Of a DNA stretch of 64,000 bases, positions 35,228 to 41,702 are shown in pieces. Under the pieces are notes generated by a model. The model searched no databases and was not told the origin of the DNA. It saw nothing but the letters and a program-made list of their open reading frames with translations. Source of the stretch: Candidatus Manganitrophaceae bacterium (GTDB lineage Bacteria; Nitrospirota; Nitrospiria; SBBL01; Manganitrophaceae); assembly GCA_016200325.1 (NCBI GenBank), contig JACQEZ010000011.1, positions 1-64,000 of the forward strand. The letters are read 5' to 3'. Position numbers and translations under genes: made by a program. How positions within the stretch are numbered: position 1 is the first letter of the stretch; each line of letters opens with the position of its first letter.

Positions 35228-35425
35228 TTACGGATTCATAGACGAAGAGATACGCTGCGCCTTTAAGCGCTTTTTTCTAGCTTCTTTCTGCTTTCTCTTT
35301 CGTTTGACGGAAGGTTTTTCGTAGAAGCTGCGACGTTTGAGTTCCTTTAAAAGCCCCTCTTTCGCCAATTGACGTTTCAGCGCTTTTAATGCCTTTTCAA
35401 TTTGGTTCTCGTAAACTTTGATCAA
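35228..35425 (-). CDS. rpsU: 30S ribosomal protein bS21
   Basis: 65 residues from the TTG at 35425 with AAGGAG six bases before it. MIKVYENQIEKALKALKRQL and KRRSFYEKPSVKRKRKQKEA are the bS21 signature; the Lys/Arg-rich C-terminus is usual. bS21 sits by the anti-Shine-Dalgarno at the 3' end of 16S rRNA. It has its own promoter, a leader with a predicted attenuator, and a terminator, so it is probably a single-gene transcript. Confidence 0.95.
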   Translation of the reverse strand: MIKVYENQIEKALKALKRQLAKEGLLKELKRRSFYEKPSVKRKRKQKEARKKRLKAQRISSSMNP

Positions 35426-35469
35426 ACAGTTCTCCTTTTCCGATCAAACCGACCGGTCCAAACGATGTT

Positions 35470-35509
35470 AAATTAAAAGCCCCCAGAACCTGCGAAGCTC
35501 TCTGGGGGC
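35470..35509 (-). promoter_or_regulatory. predicted attenuator hairpin in the rpsU leader
   Basis: On the minus strand GCCCCCAGA (35509-35501) pairs perfectly with TCTGGGGGC (35487-35479) around a 13-base loop, followed by TTTTAATTT (35478-35470). It lies about 20 bases downstream of the predicted transcription start and 45 bases before the rpsU start codon, where a terminator would be transcribed within the leader. Confidence 0.6.
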
Positions 35510-35534
35510 AGAGCCAATTTTAAGAGTGAACGTA

Positions 35535-35563
35535 ATTATTCACCATTTCATAATTCTTGTCAA
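35535..35563 (-). promoter_or_regulatory. sigma70 promoter for rpsU
   Basis: Minus-strand TTGACA (35563-35558), 17-base spacer, AATAAT (35540-35535). Predicted start near 35528, leader of about 100 bases. Confidence 0.7.
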
Positions 35564-35896
35564 GAAAAAATGATGCCCGATAATTAACTTTCCCAAGGAA
35601 GAATAGGACAAAAACCGCTCTATACCTGCTGGAAAGGGACGGTTTCGCTCCTCTACATCAGAGAGGACGCTTGGCATGGCGTTCCGTTCTCTGGGAATCG
35701 AACAAAGAAGGATTGAGATCAGAGAGATCAAGAATTCCGTTCGGAGTATCATAAAAGCACTTTATCGGCCTTCCGGAGCAATTTCGCTCGAAACCTCCAG
35801 ACATGCATTTAAAGCCGCCTTTCACTCTCTTAAGTACCTATTCACGTTTGGCTTTGATAGGTTATTTTCTGATTGATCGGAAGGGTCAGTGTGAAA
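35564..35896. other. 333-base intergenic stretch, no convincing gene
   Basis: Between the rpsU promoter and the end of the GGDEF/HD-GYP gene. Open frames of 66-70 codons exist on both strands but show no recognisable protein pattern or good ribosome site. It is more AT-rich than its surroundings. No RNA gene was recognised. Confidence 0.5.
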
Positions 35897-37948
35897 TCAG
35901 TCGGTTGTACTTTTGTTCAAGGTGCCGATAAAGGCCTCGACCACTTTCGGATCGAACTGGGTGCCGGCATGTTTCCGAAGCTCTTGGAGGGCCTCTCCTT
36001 GGGAGAGTTTAGGGCGGTAAGGGCGGACCGAAATCATCGCATGATAGGCTTCGACCACCCCGAGGACACGGGCGAGAAAGGGGATCTCCTCCCCTTTCAT
36101 GCCGTTGGGATAGCCCTTTCCGTCGTAGCGCTCATGATGGTAGAGGATGGCGGGGAGGACCGACTCGAGGCTCGGCGAGCCTTTGATCAACATCTGAGCC
36201 AAGCCGGGATGCGCTTGGATAATTTTCCGCTCTTCGGGCGAGAGCGGACCCGGCTTGTTCAGGATGGTATCGGGAATACTGACGATGCCGATGTTGTGAA
36301 GCAAGCTTGCCAGCTGCAAGCTCTGCTTCTCCTCGATGCTCAGATTGAGGGCGTCGGCCAGCAGGAGGGCATACTCGATGACCCCTTCAGAGTGGCCCCG
36401 CGTGTAGGGGCTCTTCGCATCAATGATGGAGGCCAGGTCTCGAATGGTCTTCATCTCCGGACTGCGCAGCATTTCGGTCAACTTGCTTTGATCCTTTTCG
36501 ATCGCCGCCTTCAAGGTGTCCTGATAGCGGCAAACACGGTTGCGGCCGTCCCGCTTGGCGAAATAGAGGGCCTGATCGGCGGCAAGGATCAAGTCTTCCC
36601 GCCGCGTTCCGTCCTCCGGGAAGGAAGACACCCCGATGCTCACCGAGATGTGGACGCGATGTCCCGTCGTTGTAACGAAAGCGGCCTCGTCGATCGCCTC
36701 TCGGATTCGGTCGGCGACTTTGGCCGCGTGGATCCCGACCGTCTCCGGGAGAATGACAGAAAATTCTTCTCCTCCATACCGGGCCGGAAAGTCGACGTTG
36801 CGAACACACTTTTGAATGACTTTAACGATTTCTTTCAGGATCGAATCCCCCACCGGATGTCCGTGCGTATCATTGAACGACTTGAAGTGATCGATGTCGA
36901 GCATGATGAGCGAGAACTCTTTTCCATACCGATTCGCCCGCTCCGTCTCTTCATATAAACGCTTCTGGAATTCTCGATGATTGTAGAGACCGGTCAGACT
37001 GTCGGTGATCGCTTGCTTCTCCACCTCTTCCAGAAAGCGGACATTGTCGATCGCCACGGAGGCGTTGATGCAGAGGGTCGACAGGAAATCCTGATCCTCG
37101 GACGAGAACGGCTGGTCTTCTTTTTTATTGATCAGATTTAAAACGCCTAAAACCCGACCTTCGCGGATCAGCGGGATGGAAAGCGTTTGACGCAGCGGAG
37201 ATTGCAATTCGGGAGTCGATCCGATCAGGGGATGCGCCTTCGGATTCTCCACCAGAACGGGTCCTCGCTCCTGGCATCCGAGGCCGAAGAGCCCCGTCTT
37301 TGTGATGGGACCTTGCGGAATCCCTCCCTCAAACTCCACCCCGACAAAATCGGTTTGAAGGATTTTCTGTTCGGCATCGATTAAAAAAAGAAGCGCGCCT
37401 TCGGCATCCATCAACTCCTTCGCCCCCTCCACCAGGGTCGTGCTGAGGACCCCAATTTTTCGCTCGGTCGCCAAAGAGAGGGAGATCTCATAGAGGCGGT
37501 GGGCCCGTTGGGAGCTGTTCTCAAGATGTCTTTTGAGCTTGTATTGATCGATCACTTTGAGGACGACGGGAGGAAGGGTATGATGATAATTTTGATTCTT
37601 GATGATGTAATCGTAGGCCCCGCGCTTCATTGCCTCGACCGCAATCGTCTCATCCCCTTGCCCCGTCACCATGATCACCGGAGCGGTATATCCCGACGCC
37701 TGAATTTCGCTCAGCACATCGACCCCGTTCATCATCGGAAGGCTGTAATCGAGAATCACCGCATCAAAGCGGCTCTGTCTCAGCGCATCGAGACAAGCCG
37801 GGCCGGTCTCGACCGAAGTAATCTGTAAATCGGGATCTTTTTTTTGAAAAGCACGGAGGGTCAGCTCCCGCTGATCGATATTGTCTTCCACCAGCAAGAT
37901 CTTGACCGGTTCTTTTGCCATGCCACTCTTCATTCCCAAAAAGCCCAA
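35897..37948 (-). CDS. response regulator with GAF, GGDEF and degenerate HD-GYP domains
   Basis: 683 residues from a TTG at 37948 with a strong GGAGGAG seven bases before it. Domains: REC (15-120, phosphoacceptor D67 in ILDYSLP); GAF (~150-305); GGDEF (~310-475, active RYGGEEF at 390-396, so c-di-GMP synthesis is likely); HD-GYP (~495-680). The last is altered at key positions: LHNIG (HN at 551-552 instead of HD), and VVEAYHAM (631-638) instead of V-x-D-x-x-D-A-M, though HHERYDGKGYP (604-614) remains. Phosphodiesterase activity may be lost. Last gene of a kinase/regulator operon. Confidence 0.92.
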   Translation of the reverse strand: MGFLGMKSGMAKEPVKILLVEDNIDQRELTLRAFQKKDPDLQITSVETGPACLDALRQSRFDAVILDYSLPMMNGVDVLSEIQASGYTAPVIMVTGQGDETIAVEAMKRGAYDYIIKNQNYHHTLPPVVLKVIDQYKLKRHLENSSQRAHRLYEISLSLATERKIGVLSTTLVEGAKELMDAEGALLFLIDAEQKILQTDFVGVEFEGGIPQGPITKTGLFGLGCQERGPVLVENPKAHPLIGSTPELQSPLRQTLSIPLIREGRVLGVLNLINKKEDQPFSSEDQDFLSTLCINASVAIDNVRFLEEVEKQAITDSLTGLYNHREFQKRLYEETERANRYGKEFSLIMLDIDHFKSFNDTHGHPVGDSILKEIVKVIQKCVRNVDFPARYGGEEFSVILPETVGIHAAKVADRIREAIDEAAFVTTTGHRVHISVSIGVSSFPEDGTRREDLILAADQALYFAKRDGRNRVCRYQDTLKAAIEKDQSKLTEMLRSPEMKTIRDLASIIDAKSPYTRGHSEGVIEYALLLADALNLSIEEKQSLQLASLLHNIGIVSIPDTILNKPGPLSPEERKIIQAHPGLAQMLIKGSPSLESVLPAILYHHERYDGKGYPNGMKGEEIPFLARVLGVVEAYHAMISVRPYRPKLSQGEALQELRKHAGTQFDPKVVEAFIGTLNKSTTD

Positions 37949-37963
37949 TGAGAGACTCCTCCG

Positions 37964-38398
37964 TTATGCGTCGGGGTTCGGCGGACGATTGACCAGCAGC
38001 CAGTAAAGTTTCAGCGATTTGACCTTTTCCGAGAATTCGCTGAACTTCACCGGCTTTGTAATGAAGCTGTTCGCGCCGAAGCTGTAACATTTGAGGGCCT
38101 CTTCGTCGCGATCCGAGGTCGTCAGCATGATCACCGGAATGACGCGAAGCGCTTCGGTCTCTTTTACCTTTTTCAACACCTCGACCCCATTGATCTTAGG
38201 AAGGTTAATGTCGAGCAGGATCAACCCGGGCCGGGGGGCGTCTATAAAGGACCCCTTCTTAAAGAGGTAATCGAGCGCCTCTTGGCCATCCTTCACCCAA
38301 GTGACCTTGTTTGCCATACTCCCGCCTTCCAGCGAGCGGCGGGTCAACTCGGCATGATCGGGGTTGTCTTCCACCAGAAGGATTTCAATCGGTTCCAT
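37964..38398 (-). CDS. Rcp1-like single-domain response regulator
   Basis: 144 residues, REC domain only: ILLVEDNPDHAELTRRSL, phosphoacceptor Asp in LILLDINLPKINGVEVL, Ser/Thr in IMLTTSDRDEE, Lys in FITKPVKF. This wording (LLDINLP, LTTS, TKP) is that of the Rcp1/CheY-like regulators found next to phytochrome-type kinases. It lies between the histidine kinase and the GGDEF/HD-GYP regulator, with gaps of 56 and 15 bases. Confidence 0.92.
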   Translation of the reverse strand: MEPIEILLVEDNPDHAELTRRSLEGGSMANKVTWVKDGQEALDYLFKKGSFIDAPRPGLILLDINLPKINGVEVLKKVKETEALRVIPVIMLTTSDRDEEALKCYSFGANSFITKPVKFSEFSEKVKSLKLYWLLVNRPPNPDA

Positions 38399-38454
38399 CC
38401 ATGCTCCTCGCTTTAGATCGGCCGCCGAGATCGGTTGATTCTCTTTGGGTCCAT

Positions 38455-39255
38455 TTACATTCCATCCTTTAATAAAACCCCGTCGGGCACTCTGAAGAAA
38501 AAAACGGCTCCTTTTTTCTTCTCCGACTCCAACCAGATTGTTCCACCCGCCAGATTGAGAATTTTTCTAACGAGGGCCAGCCCCATGCCCGTTCCCTCCG
38601 TCTCGATTTCTTTGAGGCGCTCAAAAACGCCGAAGATCGTTTCATGGTATTGCGGATCGATTCCGATGCCGTTGTCCCGGACAAAGAACGTGACAGCCTC
38701 TCCGTCCGAGGTCGCCCCGATCTCAATCATCGGGTTTTGCCGATCTCCCATAAACTGAATGGCGTTGCTGATCAACTGCGAAAGAACCTGCTCCAACTGT
38801 GCCCGATCAAAGAAAAGCGCTGGGAGGGGCGAGCATACGCGAACCTCTATTTTGCCTTTGGCAATTTCATCCGAAAATCGGTTCAAGACCTCCTGAACGA
38901 CCTCGCCGACGTGCAATCGCTCCGGATTTGATCCCTTTCTTCCGACCCGAGAAAAAATCAATAAATCGGCGAGGAGTCGTTCAATCAATTCCGCATTCGA
39001 CATGAGCCGGCCGAGATAGTGTCGGCCTCGTTCACCGAGCGCCGCTTGATAATCTTCCAGCAGGATCGACGCCATTCCTTGAAGGGAGACGACCGGCGCT
39101 TTTAAATCGTGCGAAACCCGGTAAACAAAAGCGTCGAGCTCCGCTTTGTTTTGCGCAAGGGCCCGGCGCAACACCCCGCATTCAGTACAGTTCGGCCGGC
39201 TCCCCTCCATCGGAGGCTGTGGATCCGGATGTTTTTTTTCTTCTCTTTGCATCAT
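38455..39255 (-). CDS. cytosolic sensor histidine kinase
   Basis: 266 residues. A short N-terminus with CTECG (22-26 region) is followed by HisKA with the phospho-His in FVYRVSHDLKAPV, and HATPase_c with LISNAIQFMGD (N box), VRDNGIGIDPQ (G1), GTGMGLALVRKIL (G2). The sensory domain typical of phytochromes is absent. The DHp-catalytic part matches kinases that act with Rcp1-type regulators. First gene of the three-gene operon. Confidence 0.92.
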   Translation of the reverse strand: MMQREEKKHPDPQPPMEGSRPNCTECGVLRRALAQNKAELDAFVYRVSHDLKAPVVSLQGMASILLEDYQAALGERGRHYLGRLMSNAELIERLLADLLIFSRVGRKGSNPERLHVGEVVQEVLNRFSDEIAKGKIEVRVCSPLPALFFDRAQLEQVLSQLISNAIQFMGDRQNPMIEIGATSDGEAVTFFVRDNGIGIDPQYHETIFGVFERLKEIETEGTGMGLALVRKILNLAGGTIWLESEKKKGAVFFFRVPDGVLLKDGM

Positions 39256-39416
39256 CTCCGATGCCCCGGCTCACACCGAGGGGAGGGAGTTCCTCAACCG
39301 ATTAAAGGATTGAACGATCCCTGTTTCAGCGCTCTAAACAGGTAAAGATAAATTGCAGAAAGTTTTCCCTCGGGCATTCTTTGTATCGACTTAAAACAGG
39401 GATGTATCACCTGAAA

Positions 39417-39444
39417 AATGTAGCATAGATCGGCTTGTTGTCAA
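39417..39444 (-). promoter_or_regulatory. promoter candidate for the kinase-REC-GGDEF operon
   Basis: Minus-strand TTGACA (39444-39439), 16-base spacer, TACATT (39422-39417). Predicted start near 39410, leader of about 155 bases. Confidence 0.5.
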
Positions 39445-39909
39445 CGAATGGAGAGGGAAGGATGATAGACAGAACCCTTTAGATGCGATGAAGCGAAAGC
39501 GAGGAGCTGCATCTTCAGGAAGAGAAACCTTCGACCGAAGATTGTCGGCATTCAAGCGATTTAATTTCATTTCTTTTCGATGGACAGTATGTCGCAACGT
39601 GTCTGAAAAAGGAGGGTGCTCCCGACCCCTTGATAGGGTATTCGGACATCCATTACTGGTCCTCCTTTTTAAATATCGATCTCTGAATGGAGTAATTCTG
39701 AGAAGGTACAGAGATGAGCAGAGAACCAAGAGCGCGGAGGAATCCTTCCGCTTCGGCTCTTTGTCAGCCGGGCATTTATCATACCGCAGATTATATTTCA
39801 GAAGTTCTTCCCTATAAATATATGAATCGTATCGGCGGCAGGCCTGCCCTCTGAAAATGGATTACTGCGCTATACTAACTGCTGAGATTGAAAGGGAGAT
39901 AAACGTCCT
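39445..39909. other. 465-base stretch with no convincing gene
   Basis: Lies between the divergent kinase operon promoter and PilZ. Frames of about 110 codons on either strand look random, without domain, hydrophobic pattern or ribosome site. Low GC relative to neighbours. A TATACT at 39871-39876 could be the -10 of the PilZ gene. Confidence 0.5.
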
Positions 39910-40272
39910 ATGCATGAAGACAAACGAGACGGCCTTCGGGTACCTTTTGCGCCCATCGCCATTATCACGAGGGTAAATAAAAATGTCTCTCACGCCGTCA
40001 GAGTGCGCGATTTGAGTATAAAAGGAATCGGAATTTATTCCAATGACGTTTTTCAAAAAGACGAGCAGTTGCTCGTGGAGCTTGCACTCCCAGGCGAGCA
40101 AGACGCCGAAATTCTGATGATTCCGGGTGAAGTGGCCTGGCTTGAGACTCTCCAGGGGGTCACCCAATATCTGATCGGAATCAAGTTTCATCTTATACCG
40201 GAATTCAAAGAAAAGCTGCAATCGTACATTCATTCAATCGAAGAAAGACTAAACTATAAAGAGCTTAAATAG
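39910..40272 (+). CDS. PilZ domain protein
   Basis: 120 residues, a single PilZ domain. The start KRDGLRVPFAPIAIIT stands where the RxxxR c-di-GMP motif should be (here R-D-G-L-R, the spacing R-x3-R retained), and VRVRDLSIKGIGIYS gives D-x-S-x-x-G, the second binding motif. It should bind c-di-GMP and relay the output of the nearby GGDEF protein. GGGAG lies 9-10 bases before the ATG. Confidence 0.88.
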   Translation: MHEDKRDGLRVPFAPIAIITRVNKNVSHAVRVRDLSIKGIGIYSNDVFQKDEQLLVELALPGEQDAEILMIPGEVAWLETLQGVTQYLIGIKFHLIPEFKEKLQSYIHSIEERLNYKELK

Positions 40273-40490
40273 ACATAAAAGTTGAATGTGAAGCTTGGAA
40301 AACCTTAGAATTAAATGTACGTTCTTTCAATAAAATAGCAGCTCTCTTTACTTTTATCGGGCGGCCCATGGTTCCGTCTCCGACAGCGCATTTTTATCTC
40401 CTATCAAAAAACTCAGGAAGCACCGCGCGCCTTCCATACTCTGTGCGATGATCATGAAGATCAAGGCATGCTGATCAGGTTAAAAAAGAG

Positions 40491-40883
40491 GTGCTTTTGC
40501 GATCGAGGATTCTCATCGTTGACGACAACCAGGACACGTTGATCACCTGCTCAGCGGTCCTGAGCAAAGCCGGCTATCTGATCAGCACGGCAACAGATGG
40601 CTTTTTGGCGATGCGGCACCTGAATGAGGAGCGGATGGGGCTGGTCCTGCTGGATGTGTCGATGCCGGGGATGGATGGATTCGATGTCTGTCGGGCGATC
40701 AAGGGCAATTCAGATCTCTATCATATTCCGGTTCTATTTCTATCCGCCAGAGTGGACCCCGGTTCCCAAGCATTTGGGATGAGTCTGGGGGCAGCCGATT
40801 ATTTAAGTAAGCCGATTCAACCGGCAGAGGTCCTCCTGAAAGCAAAAAAATATTGCTTAAAGGATCCGCCGCCCTCCCCATAA
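40491..40883 (+). CDS. single-domain response regulator (REC)
   Basis: 130 residues from a GTG at 40491; a TTG at 40497 is better spaced from the AGAGG and may be the true start. REC motifs: ILIVDDNQDT, phosphoacceptor in VLLDVSMPGMDGFDV, FLSARV, and YLSKPIQPAEVL. Output domain absent. Located upstream of lexA but separated from it by 100 bases and the lexA promoter. Confidence 0.88.
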   Translation: MLLRSRILIVDDNQDTLITCSAVLSKAGYLISTATDGFLAMRHLNEERMGLVLLDVSMPGMDGFDVCRAIKGNSDLYHIPVLFLSARVDPGSQAFGMSLGAADYLSKPIQPAEVLLKAKKYCLKDPPPSP

Positions 40884-40947
40884 GCATCAACCCTTCTATT
40901 TGCTTTGACATTCATTCCACATTGGGAATACCCCTTTCAAGAATTCC

Positions 40948-40977
40948 TTGACAGCTCCCTCTCATATCCGGTAAGGT
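40948..40977 (+). promoter_or_regulatory. promoter of lexA
   Basis: TTGACA (40948-40953), 18-base spacer, TAAGGT (40972-40977). The predicted transcription start falls on or next to the lexA ATG at 40984, so the mRNA may be leaderless. The -10 box lies inside the operator-like palindrome. Confidence 0.5.
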
Positions 40978-40997
40978 AGACATATGCCTACCTTACC
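40970..40997. promoter_or_regulatory. candidate LexA operator across the lexA start codon
   Basis: A 28-base palindrome: GGTAAGGTAG (40970-40979), CATATG centre, CTACCTTACC (40988-40997), with a single mismatched pair. It covers the -10 box and start codon. The inner GTAG-N8-CTAC has the 4-8-4 layout of the E. coli SOS box (CTGT-N8-ACAG) with different half-sites. Confidence 0.6.
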
Positions 40998-41619
40998 ACT
41001 GACTTCCAGACAAACAGAGATCCTCGACCTGATCGAGCGGGCCGTACAAGAACAGGGCTATCCACCGACCTTGCGGGAGATCGCAGGCGGCCTCGGATTA
41101 TCCGGCACCCGCGCGGTCGAGAAACATCTCTCGGAATTAATTCGAAAGGGCCACCTTCGAAAAGGCCCCGGCCGCCGAACCCTGGAGGTCATCTCTCGAA
41201 CCCTTAAAGTGAAAGCAGAAGCAAAGCGACCCGGTCGATTGATTCCGATCCTGGGTCGGGTCGCCGCGGGCCAGCCCATTCTTGCTGAGGAGAACCTGCT
41301 CGGTCATCTGACGGTCGATCCCTCTTTGGTGCGAAGCAAGGAGGCCTTCTTACTCAAAGTCAACGGAGAGAGCATGAAGGAGGCCGGCATCTTCGAGGGG
41401 GATTATGTGTTGGTCAAGCCCCAGTCCGATGCCGACTCCGGCGAGATCGTCGTGGCGATGACCGAAGGGGAAGCCACCGTTAAACGGCTGATCAAGAAAA
41501 AAGGAAGCCTCGTTTTAAAACCTGAGAACGCGGCCTTTAAACCGATTGTCATCACCGAAAAAGATCTGACCTTTCAGATCCTGGGGAAGGTCGTCAGCTT
41601 GATTCGTCCAACCCTCTGA
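40984..41619 (+). CDS. lexA: LexA repressor (SOS regulator)
   Basis: 211 residues. Winged HTH in residues 1-65 (RQTEILDLIERAVQEQGYPP, then recognition region GLSGTRAVEKHLSELIRKGH). The hinge leads to the cleavage site VAAGQP (A95-G96), with catalytic S130 in NGESM and K167 in ATVKRL: a self-cleaving repressor induced by RecA filaments. The recognition helix differs from the E. coli RSPNAAEEHLKAL, in keeping with a different operator. Followed 79 bases later by the family B polymerase gene. Confidence 0.95.
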   Translation: MPTLPLTSRQTEILDLIERAVQEQGYPPTLREIAGGLGLSGTRAVEKHLSELIRKGHLRKGPGRRTLEVISRTLKVKAEAKRPGRLIPILGRVAAGQPILAEENLLGHLTVDPSLVRSKEAFLLKVNGESMKEAGIFEGDYVLVKPQSDADSGEIVVAMTEGEATVKRLIKKKGSLVLKPENAAFKPIVITEKDLTFQILGKVVSLIRPTL

Positions 41620-41633
41620 CGAGAGGAGGCTCC

Positions 41634-41702
41634 GTGGATGCGATCTCTGAGATGGAAGAGAAAGACCTCTCTGAATCCTCTCTTGAGAAGGAGAGCCGAT
41701 GA
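41634..41702 (+). CDS. 22-codon micro-ORF between lexA and polB
   Basis: GTG at 41634 with GAGGAGG four bases upstream opens 22 codons (start VDAISEMEEKDLSESSLEK, strongly acidic) and ends in TGA that overlaps the polymerase ATG as ATGA. The polymerase also has its own AAGGAG, so the micro-ORF may be a coupling leader or chance. No homology can be judged at this length. Confidence 0.35.
   Translation: MDAISEMEEKDLSESSLEKESR

Noticed and set aside
35873-36958. 361-codon open frame on the plus strand
   Set aside because: Antisense of the GGDEF/HD-GYP gene.
39391-39817. Open frames of about 110 codons on both strands
   Set aside because: No ribosome site, no domain, random composition; region treated as intergenic.
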